The position numbers were made by a program, and so were the translations under genes. Below the pieces are notes generated by a model, which was given only the letters and a program-made list of their open reading frames with translations, was not told where the DNA came from and did no database searches. This document shows positions 27,580-36,676 of a stretch of DNA of 64,000 bases, piece by piece. Position 1 is the first letter of the stretch. Every line of letters begins with the position of its first letter. This stretch comes from DATAQC01 sp038238185 (GTDB taxonomy: Bacteria > Actinomycetota > Acidimicrobiia > Acidimicrobiales > AC-14), in contig JBBRXY010000002.1 in assembly GCA_038238185.1 (NCBI GenBank), forward strand, positions 16,247 to 80,246, in the 5' to 3' direction.

Positions 27580-27726
27580 CCATGGGCACGTCTTCTGGCT
27601 TCGCCGGGCGCGTGGGGTCCCGTATAGCCGTCGCCGGCGTAGCGCCGATCGTCGAACGAGGTCCGACATGTGGACGCGACAGTCCCGCGGCGATCTCCCC
27701 ACTGTCACACCCCCCGTGGTAGGATG

Positions 27727-27740
27727 CGAACATCAGTTCG
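27727..27740 (+). promoter_or_regulatory. LexA (SOS) box
   Basis: CGAACATCAGTTCG is a palindrome with 5-nt arms and 4-nt spacer, matching the actinobacterial LexA consensus CGAAC-N4-GTTCG. It lies 49 nt before the ATG of the DUF222/HNH gene. REP13E12 family genes in mycobacteria are known to be LexA controlled, which supports the assignment. Confidence 0.75.
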
Positions 27741-28589
27741 ATACAACTTCCCCCCAAGAATGTGCCCATCGGGAGAAGGACCACGGCAATGTGCGTGGCG
27801 ATTGCGGAGCTTCGGGAGTCGATGGGCCGATATGCGGCCGGTTTCGATCCCGCTCTCGTGTCGGCAACCGACGCCGCCATGGTGGTCGACCACGCCGCCG
27901 CCATCGAGAAGACGGCCGCCACCATCAAGGCCCTGGCCGCGGCCCGGGTGGCCGACACCGATCTGTGGCGGCGGGACGGCGACCGCTCGGCTGCCCATCA
28001 CCTGGCCCGCACCACCGGCACCACCGTGGGTGCCGCGGCCGATGCCCTGGCTGTCGGCCGTCGCCTCGATCAGCTGCCCGACACCGCGGCGGCGGCTCGG
28101 CGGGGTGAGTTGTCGCCATCGCAGGTGTCGGCCATCGCCGATGCCGCCGGTGCCGACCCCTCCGCCGAGGCCCGCCTCGTCGACGCGGCCCGGCACTCAT
28201 CGCTGCAGGAGCTGAAGGACGACTGCGCCCGCACGAAGGCAGCAGCGTCGGCCGACGCTGAAGCCCGGCGCCAGCGCATCCACGACAGTCGCTACCTGCG
28301 CGCGTATACCGGCGCCGACGGCGCTTGGAACATGCACGTGCGCAACAACACCGAGGTGGGCGCCGAGATCATGGCGGTGATCAACCCCATCTGCGACCGC
28401 ATCTTCGCCAAGGCCCGGGCCGAAAGGCGCCGAGAGCCGCATGAGGCCTACACCGCCGATGCCCTGACGGCCCTGGCCCGAACCGCCGGCACCGCCACGG
28501 CCGCCGATGCCCGGCCGGCCGCCACTGCCACGGCCGCCGACGCCCGGCCGGCCGGCACGGCAACGGCAAACACCGGCCCGGCCACCGCT

Positions 28590-28613
28590 GACCGTCCGAC
28601 CGTCCGACCGTCC
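28590..28613 (+). repeat. 8-bp simple sequence repeat (three GACCGTCC)
   Basis: Three perfect copies and a partial fourth lie in the linker of the DUF222/HNH gene. The unit length is not a multiple of 3, so slipped-strand copy change shifts the frame. The frame difference of the two halves equals one unit lost or two gained. Confidence 0.9.
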
Positions 28614-29221
28614 GACCAGCCAGCCCCGACGTGGCCGAGAGTCACCCCGAGGCCTCACCCGCTCCTACCGCCGAAGCGACCGGACGACGGACCGAACGAC
28701 CGACCGGGGCCCCCGGCGACGACGCCAGCACTGGAACCCACCCAGCCAGACCCGTGGCCCGGGGAACAACTCAGGCCAAGATCATCGTGCGGGTCGACCT
28801 GGGGACGCTGCTGCGGGGCTATCCCGTCTCCGGTGAGCTGGCCGAATTGGTGGGATACGGGCCGGTGGCGGTATCGGTCATCCGCGACATGATCGACAGC
28901 GGCGATCCCTTCCTCACCGCCGTGGCCACCAAGGGTGTCGATGTGGTCGGCGTCGCTCACCTCGGGCGGCGGCCCACCGCCCGCCAGCGCACGGCGCTCG
29001 AATGGCTCTACCCCACCTGCGCGGTCGAGGGTTGCAGCGCCGTGGCTCGACTTGAGATGGACCACCGAGAGGACTGGGCGACGACCCACGTCACCCTGTT
29101 CTCGCTCATCGACCGATTGTGTGCTCACCACCATGGTCTCAAGACCCGGGAGAACTGGGGCCTGGTCGACGGCCGGGGGAAGCGGCCGTTCGTCCCGCCC
29201 ACCGACGAGCGCCATCCACGA

Positions 29222-29275
29222 CATTCCCGGAAGGCACAGCATTCCCGGAAGGCACAGCATTCCCGGAAGGCACAG
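29222..29275 (+). repeat. Three 18-bp tandem repeats
   Basis: Three identical units encode HSRKAQ three times at the basic C-terminus of the HNH half of the DUF222 gene. They are in frame and therefore length-variable without frameshift. Confidence 0.9.
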
Positions 29276-29497
29276 CGTCCACCCATCGCCGCGGCCACCG
29301 GCCCGCCGGGTGCCACCTGAGGCCCCGGGTGCCGCCTGAGGCCGAGGCCGGTTCTCGCGGGCCCAACCGTCGGGCACGGGCCGCGCTCACGCCGGGCTGA
29401 TTGGGCGACCGGCGGCCGGGACCACTCCCGCCCACGGCCGCCGAACGCACCGCTTCCGACAGCCGGGCTTGGGGGCCCCGCGATGCCCGACGAACCG

Positions 29498-29527
29498 GGG
29501 CTTAGCGAGGCCGGGCTTAGCGAGGCC
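29498..29527. repeat. Two 15-bp tandem repeats in intergenic spacer
   Basis: GGGCTTAGCGAGGCC occurs twice in tandem in the 284-bp spacer between the DUF222/HNH gene and the convergent Fur/Zur gene. I see no gene or clear terminator in the rest of the spacer. Confidence 0.7.
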
Positions 29528-29604
29528 AGCCGGCGGCGAGGGACGCAAGGCAGGGCGGGACAATCCCGACGCTCAGCGATGCCGGACGACGCGGAACCTC
29601 GGCC

Positions 29605-30087
29605 TCAGCTGGAGCTGGCGGCCAGGAGGGCCAGGCAGTCCGGGCAGCAGCCGACCAGGTCGATGCGGTGGTCGGTGATGACGAAGCCGGTCTCGTCGGC
29701 CACCACGTGGCCGGCGTCGGAGAGGGCCCGCTCCAGCAAGGGCGAAGCGGTGACGTCGACGACCGTGCCGCACGCCGCGCACACCAGGTGGTGGTGGTGC
29801 TCGCCCGTGAGCTCCTCGGACAGCTCGAAGCGACCCACGTCGTCGGCGCCGGCCAAGCGGCGGACCACCCCGGCGTCGATGAGAACGGTGAGATTCCGGT
29901 AGGCCGAGCTCTGCGGCACACCGCCGAGGGCGAGGTCGAGGATCTCGGGCGTCGTCAACGGCCTGGGCGACGTTCCCAGGACCTCGACGAGAGCGCGACG
30001 ACCGGCCGTATAGCGCTGATCGGCGGCCGCCAGCCGCAGCGCCGCCTGCTCGTGGAGGCGACCGGCCTCGACCGAGCCCGCGGTCAT
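29605..30087 (-). CDS. Fur family metalloregulator, probably Zur
   Basis: This 160-residue protein has a winged-helix domain (LTTPEILDLALGGVPQSSAYRNLTVLIDAGVVRRL) and a C-terminal metal-binding domain with HHHHLVCAACG and a second CCPDC pair, the structural zinc site of Fur proteins. Its location near a zinc-type ABC operon carrying a TGAnAnnnnnTnTCA box argues for the zinc sensor Zur (FurB) rather than iron-sensing Fur. The start is ATG 30087. The upstream region contains a 26-bp perfect palindrome. Metal identity remains inference. Confidence 0.88.
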   Translation of the reverse strand: MTAGSVEAGRLHEQAALRLAAADQRYTAGRRALVEVLGTSPRPLTTPEILDLALGGVPQSSAYRNLTVLIDAGVVRRLAGADDVGRFELSEELTGEHHHHLVCAACGTVVDVTASPLLERALSDAGHVVADETGFVITDHRIDLVGCCPDCLALLAASSS

Positions 30088-30206
30088 GAGCAGCCCACTG
30101 CCCCCCGGCGGGCGGCCATGGGACTGGACGCGACCAGGCTCACGACGCGAACCGGGGGTCCACAGCCACGTCGGTCAGCTCCCTGAATCCGGCCATTCCA
30201 TATACT

Positions 30207-30232
30207 GACACCTTCACAATCGTGAAGGTGTC
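30207..30232. promoter_or_regulatory. Perfect palindromic operator candidate
   Basis: GACACCTTCAC (30207-30217) is followed by AATC and then its exact reverse complement (30222-30232). TATACT at 30201-30206, immediately before it, could be a -10 element, placing the palindrome at a transcription start for the + strand gene at 30295. It is also 120 bp upstream of the Fur/Zur gene. The binding protein is unknown. Confidence 0.5.
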
Positions 30233-30294
30233 GAGCGGCCGACGCCCAAAGGTCGCGCACAGACCCTGGGTCAGCGGCTAGAAGAAGAGTCGTC

Positions 30295-31479
30295 GTGGCA
30301 ACCGCTGAGCCGTCCCCGAGGGATCCACCCCGCGCCCGTTTGGCCCGCCGCCGGATACGGCGCGTCCTCACCCTCCTCGTGCTCGCGGTGATCATCGAGG
30401 AGCTCGTCCTCCCCCAGCTCGCCGGCACCAGGGAGGCCCTCCATCTCCTCAACCAGATCCAACCGGCCTGGGTGATCGCCGGCATTCTGCTGGAGGCAGC
30501 GGCGCTGACGTGTTACGGACAACTGACCCGCTCGCTCCTCCCCCGGGCCACCCGACCGCCGCTGGGGACGGTGATGCGCATCCACCTCTCCACTCTGGGC
30601 GTGAGCCACGTCGTGCCGGGCGGCAGTGCCGTGGGTGCCGGCCTCGCCTACGACCTGTTCGTGCGGGCCGGAGTGAGTGGCCCCAACGCCGCGTTCGCAC
30701 TGGGGGCCCAGGGCATCGGCTCCGCCGTCGTGCTCAACCTGCTGCTGTGGATCGGCCTGCTGGTGTCCATCCCCGTGCACGGCTTCGACCCCCTCTACAC
30801 GACGGCCGCCATCGTGGGGACCCTCCTCCTGGTGGTGTTCTCGACGGCTCTGGCGTCGCTCACCTACGGGGAGGAGCGCACTGTCCGGGTCCTGCAGAGG
30901 ATCGTGCGCCACCTGCCCTTCTTGCACGAAGATGCGGCGCGGCGGATCGTGCACCAGTTGGCCACCCGCATTCGCGCCCTCGGCAACGACTGGCGGTTGC
31001 TGGCACGCGCCGTCGGATGGGCCACGGCCAACTGGCTGCTCGATCTCGCGTCACTGGGGGTGTTCCTCGCCGCGTTCGGCCACGTCGTTCCCATCGACGA
31101 CCTTCTCGTCGCCTTCGGCCTGGCCAACGTGCTCGGTGCCATCCCCATCACCCCTGGCGGCCTCGGGATCATCGAGGGAGTGCTCATCCCCACCCTGGTG
31201 GGCTTCGGGACGCCGCGGGGTGTGGCCCTGCTCGGCGTCGCCGCCTGGCGCCTGTTCAACTTCTGGCTGCCCATCCCCGTCGGCGCCGGCACCTACCTGT
31301 CGCTACGGGTCGGCGAGGCCCGCCACGTGCGAGCCTCGGACAGCCTGGCCGATCTCGCCGACCGGGCCGAGGTCGGAGCCGAACGACCCCGTCAGTGGGC
31401 CGAACGGGTCGGCATCGGGAGGTTCTCCCGGTCGTCGAAGTCGGCCGGCTCCGACGATGCACCGATGGACCCTGAGTAA
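30295..31479 (+). CDS. Flippase-like / UPF0104 integral membrane protein
   Basis: The 394-residue protein has about eight membrane helices and the family motifs LSTLGVSHVVPGGSAVGAGLAY and ITPGGLGIIEGVLIPTLVGFG, typical of the lysylphosphatidylglycerol synthetase membrane-domain (UPF0104/AglD) group. Members translocate or modify lipids, but no synthase domain is attached here, so the substrate is unknown. The start is GTG 30295. The C-terminal 45 residues are a charged cytoplasmic tail. It converges on pyk, separated by only 4 bp. Confidence 0.85.
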   Translation: MATAEPSPRDPPRARLARRRIRRVLTLLVLAVIIEELVLPQLAGTREALHLLNQIQPAWVIAGILLEAAALTCYGQLTRSLLPRATRPPLGTVMRIHLSTLGVSHVVPGGSAVGAGLAYDLFVRAGVSGPNAAFALGAQGIGSAVVLNLLLWIGLLVSIPVHGFDPLYTTAAIVGTLLLVVFSTALASLTYGEERTVRVLQRIVRHLPFLHEDAARRIVHQLATRIRALGNDWRLLARAVGWATANWLLDLASLGVFLAAFGHVVPIDDLLVAFGLANVLGAIPITPGGLGIIEGVLIPTLVGFGTPRGVALLGVAAWRLFNFWLPIPVGAGTYLSLRVGEARHVRASDSLADLADRAEVGAERPRQWAERVGIGRFSRSSKSAGSDDAPMDPE

Positions 31480-31483
31480 CCCC

Positions 31484-32926
31484 CTACTGCACCCGTACCA
31501 GCCGGAGCGTGTCGGTGACCGCATCGGGTCCGGTGGGAGAACCGACGAGCACGGCGACCAGATCCCCGGTTCGCACGGCACCGTTGTCGACCGCAGCCTT
31601 TACCGCGAACCAGACGATGTCGTCGGTGGTCGAGTGGCGACCGGTGAGCAACGGCGTGATACCCCAGGCGATGGCGAGCTGCCGGGCCGTGCGCAGCGAC
31701 GGCGTGGCGGCGAGGACGGGGACGACCGGACGGTACCGGGAGATGGCCTTGGGCGTGTTCCCCGTCTCGGTGCAGGCGATGATGGCGGCCACCTCGGCAT
31801 CGCCGGCGGCGCGCCAGGCGGCCGAGGAGATGGCGGCAGTGATGCGGTCGCGGGCAGGCGCCCCGTGGGCGTCGACGGTCTGCTGGCGACCGAGCTCACC
31901 GCCCCAACGGGCGTAATCGAACTCCTGCTCGGCACGCTTCGCCACCCGGGCCATGGTGCGAACGGCGCCAGCGGGGTCGTGGCCGATCGCCGTCTCCCCC
32001 GAGAGCATGAGGGCGCTGGTGCCGTCGAACACGGCGTTGGCGATGTCGCTCACCTCGGCACGCGTGGGGGCCGGTGCCCGCACCATCGACTCGAGCATCT
32101 GGGTGGCGGTGATGACCGGCCTCCCGTAGGCGACGCCGGTGCGGATGATGCGCTTCTGGTGATGGGGGACGTCTTCCAACTGGCAGCGGATCCCCAGATC
32201 GCCACGGGCCACCATGACCCCGTCGGCCACGGCGATGATGTCCTCCAGGGCGTCGACCGCCTCCTGGGTCTCGATCTTGGCGATCAGCATCGGGCCGCCC
32301 GAGCCCAACGAATTACGGGCCCGCAGAATGTCGGCCGCCGAGCGGACGAACGAGATGGCCACGGCGTCGATCTGGGCCTCGGCCAGCGCCTCGAGGAGGC
32401 TGAGGTCCCTCGGCGTGGGCGAGGAGATCGTGAGGCTGCCAGACGGCAGGGCCAGGCCAGGCCGGCCCTGGACCCAGCCACCGGCGAGGACCTCCACCGT
32501 GGTGCTGTCGGCACCGGCCCGGCGCACCACCAGCTCGACGGCACCGTCGCCCAGGGCGACCCGGTCGTCGTCGCGCAACGCCCCGAGTGCATCAGGGTGA
32601 TCCACGGTGATGCGGCCGTGCCCGCTCGCCTCGTCCTCGCCGCCGGGGACGAGCTCGACGAGCGAGCCGGCGGTGAGCTCGATACCGCCCTCCGGGAACG
32701 CCCCGGCGCGAATCTTGGGACCGGGCAGGTCTCCCAGGACCCCGACGAGGCCGTCACCGCCGGCGACCGTCCTGACCCGCTCGAGCCGCTCCAGTGCGTC
32801 TTGGAGGGAACCATGGGCCAGCGACAGACGGGCGGCGTTCATGCCCGCCTCGACCATGGCCCCGAGAATGCCGGGGTCGTCGGACGCCGGTCCGATGGTG
32901 GCGACGATCTTCGTGCGGCGAGGCAT
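31484..32926 (-). CDS. pyk: Pyruvate kinase
   Basis: The enzyme converts phosphoenolpyruvate and ADP to pyruvate and ATP. The N-terminal TKIVATIGPAS, GDLPGPKIRAG, the active site MVARGDLGIRCQLEDVPHHQKRII, and GRPVITATQMLESM with SGETAIGHDPAGAVRTM are all present. The C-terminal domain ends with GSPTGPDAVTDTLRLVRVQ. The ATG at 32926 gives 480 residues; a TTG nine bases upstream is in frame. It is a lone gene followed by the UGM-like flavoprotein gene on the same strand upstream. Confidence 0.96.
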   Translation of the reverse strand: MPRRTKIVATIGPASDDPGILGAMVEAGMNAARLSLAHGSLQDALERLERVRTVAGGDGLVGVLGDLPGPKIRAGAFPEGGIELTAGSLVELVPGGEDEASGHGRITVDHPDALGALRDDDRVALGDGAVELVVRRAGADSTTVEVLAGGWVQGRPGLALPSGSLTISSPTPRDLSLLEALAEAQIDAVAISFVRSAADILRARNSLGSGGPMLIAKIETQEAVDALEDIIAVADGVMVARGDLGIRCQLEDVPHHQKRIIRTGVAYGRPVITATQMLESMVRAPAPTRAEVSDIANAVFDGTSALMLSGETAIGHDPAGAVRTMARVAKRAEQEFDYARWGGELGRQQTVDAHGAPARDRITAAISSAAWRAAGDAEVAAIIACTETGNTPKAISRYRPVVPVLAATPSLRTARQLAIAWGITPLLTGRHSTTDDIVWFAVKAAVDNGAVRTGDLVAVLVGSPTGPDAVTDTLRLVRVQ

Positions 32927-32952
32927 AGCGGCCAACGGTAGGCCTCCGGGGG

Positions 32953-34509
32953 TCAGCGGGAATCCGGCCTGTTCACGGGGTGATCGTCGGCGTAGGTGTC
33001 GCGCGGGATGACCGGAGCATCGCGGCCCGTGCCCCGTGCGCCGAGCTTGGGCCCTGAGCCGTCACTCCCCTCCTCGTGGTACTCCTCTTCGACATTGACG
33101 TTCCAGACGTCGTGACGGGTGCCCTTGGCGATGTTCTCGGCGGTGAGCATCGCCGTGAACATGGAGTGGTCCTGGTTGTTGTAGCGGTGCATGCCGTTGC
33201 GGCCCACGGGATGCACGTTCGGCGCACAGTCGTCGAGCCACTCGACGATGCGGGCGACGTTGGCCTTGTAGCGCTCGTCGTAGAACGGGTAGGCCTTGGG
33301 CATGCGCACCACGTAGCCCGCTTCGACGACGGCCGGGTCGACGAGGCCGAGGATCTTCAGCTCCCGCTTTCCCTGTTCGATGAGGTCCTCGTCGGCGGCG
33401 TTCCACGTTTCGTCGCCCTCGAACACGAAGAACTCGAGCCCGAGGCAGGTGCGCCCTTCCTTCACCAGGTAGGGCGACCACGACCCGAAGTTCTGGATAC
33501 GACCGACCTGCACGTCGCGCGAGTGCACGTAGATCCAGTTGTCGGGGAAGCTGTCGGTCTCGGGGACGACGAGGGCCACGGTGAGGAAGTCGCGGTAGCG
33601 CAGGTCGGCAGCGGCGGCGCGGGCCGACTCGGCGGCGGGGGGTTCCATGGCCGCCAGCAACTGCGAGATCGGCATCGAGGAGACGACGTGGTCGCAGGGG
33701 TACTCGGTGCGGGCTCCGTCGGGGGTCTCGGCGACGACGGCCACGGCCCGGCCGTCGGTGTGACGGATGCCGACGACCCGCGAGCTCATGACGACCTTGA
33801 CGCCCTTGGCCTCGACCAGGTCGCGGCATCGCTCCCACATCATTCCCGGGCCGTACTTGGGGTACTGGAACTCCTCGATGAGCGAGGTGATGTCCTTCTG
33901 GTTCCGCTTCGGGAGCAGGGCGTTGGCCACGGCGTTGAACAGCGAGAGGTTCTTGATGCGCTGGGCGGCGAAGTCCGCCGGCATCTTGTTGGTGGGTACT
34001 CCCCAGAGCTTCTCGTTGTAGGTCTTGAAGAAGTGCTTGTAGAGCCGCCACCCGAAGCGGGCGACGATCCAGCCCTCGAGCGTGGTCTGGTCCTTCGGTG
34101 GCCGGATCCGGGCCCACACGTAGGACATCACGCAGAGGAACGCTTCGAGGATGCCGAGGTTCTTGAGCGCGTTGGAGGCCTTCAGGGGGTAGTCGTAGTA
34201 CTTGCCCTCGTAGTAGATGCGGCTCATGCGCGGCCGCAGCATGAAGTCGTGGTCGTCGAGGATCTCGTGCCAGAAGGCCTCGACCTCGGGCACCTTGGTG
34301 AAGAAGCGGTGACCACCGATGTCGAATCGCCAGCCGTCGCGCTCGACGGTGCGGCTGATGCCACCGACCACGGAATCGGATTCGAGGATCGTCGGGGTGA
34401 TGCCGTAGCGGACGACCAGCTCGTACGCTGCGGTGAGCCCGGCGGGCCCGGCACCGATGATCACGACGTTCGGCTGATCGTCAGCGCGGGCGTGCGAGGT
34501 TTCCGTCAT
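32953..34509 (-). CDS. FAD-dependent oxidoreductase, UDP-galactopyranose mutase-like
   Basis: The 518-residue flavoprotein starts with the dinucleotide-binding motif VVIIGAGPAGLTAAYELV and GGISRTVERDGWRFDIGGHRFF, characteristic of the HemY/UGM-like amine oxidase group. Further marks are GWRLYKHFFKTYNEKLWG and VSSMPISQL; near the end are RNGMHRYNNQDHSM and an FAD-contacting tail. Related genes act on sugar nucleotides or in lipid-linked saccharide synthesis, but the exact substrate is not visible. The start is ATG 34509. The gene is divergent from selD, with a 98-bp gap holding both promoters. Confidence 0.85.
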   Translation of the reverse strand: MTETSHARADDQPNVVIIGAGPAGLTAAYELVVRYGITPTILESDSVVGGISRTVERDGWRFDIGGHRFFTKVPEVEAFWHEILDDHDFMLRPRMSRIYYEGKYYDYPLKASNALKNLGILEAFLCVMSYVWARIRPPKDQTTLEGWIVARFGWRLYKHFFKTYNEKLWGVPTNKMPADFAAQRIKNLSLFNAVANALLPKRNQKDITSLIEEFQYPKYGPGMMWERCRDLVEAKGVKVVMSSRVVGIRHTDGRAVAVVAETPDGARTEYPCDHVVSSMPISQLLAAMEPPAAESARAAAADLRYRDFLTVALVVPETDSFPDNWIYVHSRDVQVGRIQNFGSWSPYLVKEGRTCLGLEFFVFEGDETWNAADEDLIEQGKRELKILGLVDPAVVEAGYVVRMPKAYPFYDERYKANVARIVEWLDDCAPNVHPVGRNGMHRYNNQDHSMFTAMLTAENIAKGTRHDVWNVNVEEEYHEEGSDGSGPKLGARGTGRDAPVIPRDTYADDHPVNRPDSR

Positions 34510-34607
34510 TGGGTAGCGGGCACTCTCCAGAAAAGTCGAGCCGGGGCGATCTCACGCCCGTGCGGCACCGATCCACTCTAGTTGCCCCGTCATGACAGTC
34601 TGGGGGC

Positions 34608-35645
34608 GTGACCTCTCCGCGCCGCCTCACCCAGTTCAGCCACGGCGCCGGCTGAGCGTGCAAGCTCGCTCCTGGCGAGCTGACGCAGGTCTTGCGTCGA
34701 TTGCACCCTCCCGGCCATCCCGACCTCCTGGTCGGCATCGACACCGGTGACGACGCGGCCGTGTGGCGACTCGATGCAGAGCGCGCCCTGGTGGTCACGG
34801 CCGACTTCATCACGCCGATCGTCGACGATCCCCGGGTGTGGGGCCGCATCGCCGCGGCCAACTCGGCCAGCGACGTCTACGCCATGGGCGGGCGGCCGCT
34901 GTTCGGTCTGAACCTGGTGGGATGGAACAGCGACGAGCTCGGCAACGACGTGCTGGTGGCCGTGCTCGAGGGAGCGGCGGAGGTGGCGGTCGATGGCGGG
35001 TGGGTCACCGTCGGCGGTCATACGGTGGAGGACCCCGAGCCCAAGTTCGGTCTGGCCATGGTGGGCGAGGTTCATCCCGAGCACATTCTCACCAACGCCG
35101 GGCTACGTCCCGGTGACGCGGTCGTGCTCACCAAGGCGCTCGGCGTCGGCATCATCGCCACCGCCCTGAAGGCGGGCGTAGCGGGAGACGCCGTGGTTGA
35201 CGCCGCCGTCGCCTCCATGACCCGGCTGAACCGCGATGCTGCGGCCGCGGCGCTATCAGCCGGTTCCACCGGCGCCACCGACGTCACCGGCTTCGGCCTG
35301 CTCGGTCACCTCCGGTCCATGGCCCAGGCGTCGAGCACCGATGTGGAGATCTTTAGGTCGGCCGTCCCCGTGTTGCCCGGGGTCGACGAGCTGGCCGCTG
35401 CGGGCATGATCCCCGGCGGTTCCCGGCGCAACCTGGCCTGGGCGAGCGAGGTGTTGGCCGCCCACGACCTCACCGACGCCGAGCTCATCGTGCTCGCCGA
35501 CGCTCAGACCTCGGGCGGCCTGCTCTTCGGAGCGGAACCGGCGCGCGCCGATGCCGCGGTCGTGGCGCTGACGGCATCCGGCCACGCCGCGGCCGTCGTC
35601 GGACAGGCCCAGGCGGGCGACGGGACGATCACCCTGCGCCGGTAG
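34608..35645 (+). CDS. selD: Selenide, water dikinase (selenocysteine-containing)
   Basis: SelD makes selenophosphate from selenide and ATP. The frame reads from GTG 34608: MTSPRRLTQFSHGAG, then TGA (34653-34655), then ACKLAPGELTQVL. The family has Cys or Sec at exactly this place in GAG(C/U)xCK, so the TGA encodes Sec16. Downstream are GIDTGDDAAVW, TADFITPIVDDP, NSASDVYAMGG, TVGGHTVEDPEPKFGLA and DVTGFGLLGHL, giving 345 residues, the usual length. A gene caller starting at 34692 would lose the active-site segment. A hairpin right after the TGA is a candidate SECIS. Confidence 0.93.
34663..34681 (+). promoter_or_regulatory. Candidate bacterial SECIS hairpin
   Basis: AGCTCGC (34663-34669) pairs perfectly with GCGAGCT (34675-34681) around a 5-nt loop TCCTG. 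The loop lies 15-19 nt after the in-frame TGA, close to the spacing used by SelB-dependent SECIS elements. It is inside the selD coding sequence. Confidence 0.6.
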
Positions 35646-35790
35646 CGAGCGGCAGGCGCGGACGTCCCCGCAATGCCTTCAGTTTTCAATCGGCCGCCGA
35701 TGGGACCCGTGGTGATGAGCTGCGACGGACGTTTACCATCGCCGAGGTGAGTATTTCCGCATCCTCACGGCGTAGACAACGGAGGCGCCA

Positions 35791-36663
35791 GTGACAACTC
35801 AAGTGGTGGCCGTCGATTGGGGGCCCGCCCAGAACGCCCTGCGCGACATGGTGGGCCGCGTCACGACCATGCTGCGAGGCATCCCGGTCCGCGACGACAA
35901 GGCCCTGGGCGAGTGGAAGCTGGCCGACGTGGCCATGCACCTTTCCCAGGCATGGGTGATCGTTCCCTGTATGGCCCGCCGCGACCTGTCGCGCGTGTAC
36001 GAGGTCCTTCCCGGCATGACCGCCACGACGAGCGGGTCGCCGATCGGCGACATATGGGAACTGGGCGACATGACCAAGCTGGGGGTGGTCTCCGATCCGG
36101 AGCGCGACCTCGGCGTCCTCGCCGACCGCATCGACGCACGGGCGGCCGAGTTCTTCGCCGAATCGGCCGGTGCGTCGCCCGACGAGCAGTTGCCCTGGCT
36201 GGTGGAGGGATCCACTGTCCCCCGCCGCACGCTCACCTGTCACCTGCTCAACGAGACCATCGTGCACGGCTACGACATCGCCCTGGCCGCCGGCGTGCCA
36301 TGGACGATCGACCGGGCCTACGCGGCAATGGTCCTGGCCGGTTTCATCATCCCGGTCCTCCAAGCCCTCGACCCCCGCGCCATGGTCGACCAGGAGCACG
36401 CGGCCGGGCTACATGCCACGTTCGACGTCCGTCTCCGGGGCGGAACCCGTTTCGACTTCGTCTTCGACGACGGGGCGCTGCACATCCAGGCTCCGGCTGG
36501 TCGACGGGCCGACTGCCACCTGTCCGTCGACCCCGTGGCCATGCTGATGGTGGGCTGGGACCGCAAGAGCCAGTGGCCGGCCATCGCCAAGGGCCAGTTC
36601 GTCGCCTGGGGCCGCAAACCCTGGCTCGGCCCCCGCTTTGCCTCCCTGCTCCGCAGCGCATAG
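35791..36663 (+). CDS. Maleylpyruvate isomerase-like (DinB fold) protein with SCP2 C-terminus
   Basis: The N-terminal half is a helical bundle of the mycothiol-dependent maleylpyruvate isomerase/DinB type (WKLADVAMHLSQAW with its metal His, and CHLLNETIVHGYDIA with a further His motif). The C-terminal half (ATFDVRLRGGTRFDFVF...HLSVDPVAMLMVGWDRKSQW) resembles SCP2 sterol-carrier domains. Such actinobacterial proteins may use mycothiol, but the substrate is unknown. The start is GTG 35791, after GGAGG. Length is 290 residues. It converges on the Rrf2 gene. Confidence 0.8.
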   Translation: MTTQVVAVDWGPAQNALRDMVGRVTTMLRGIPVRDDKALGEWKLADVAMHLSQAWVIVPCMARRDLSRVYEVLPGMTATTSGSPIGDIWELGDMTKLGVVSDPERDLGVLADRIDARAAEFFAESAGASPDEQLPWLVEGSTVPRRTLTCHLLNETIVHGYDIALAAGVPWTIDRAYAAMVLAGFIIPVLQALDPRAMVDQEHAAGLHATFDVRLRGGTRFDFVFDDGALHIQAPAGRRADCHLSVDPVAMLMVGWDRKSQWPAIAKGQFVAWGRKPWLGPRFASLLRSA

Positions 36664-36676
36664 CGCCGCCGACCCC

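Larger units (their letters stand above)
27789..29320 (+). pseudogene. DUF222/HNH endonuclease (REP13E12-like), frameshifted at an 8-bp repeat
   Basis: The first frame (from ATG 27789, good GGAGAAGGA site) encodes the DUF222 domain: AAIEKTAATIKALAAARVAD, LPDTAAAARRGELSPSQVSA and MAVINPICDRIF. The HNH nuclease (CAVEGCSAVARLEMDH...CAHHHGLKTREN) is in a different frame beginning before 28790. Between them is a low-complexity linker with three perfect GACCGTCC units. Removing one 8-bp unit, or adding two, would place both halves in one frame of about 507 codons. So it is either a phase-variable gene in the off state or a decayed gene. The C-terminus has three HSRKAQ repeats. The HNH catalytic residues look intact. 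Confidence 0.85.

Noticed and set aside
29222..29275. Possible CRISPR-like array
   Set aside because: The 18-bp units are directly adjacent with no spacers and are in frame in a protein; there are no cas genes in the window.
33076..34581. 501-codon plus-strand ORF opposite the UGM-like flavoprotein gene
   Set aside because: It is Val/Gly/Asp/Glu-rich and the exact antisense of a clear flavoprotein; no ribosome binding site or motif.
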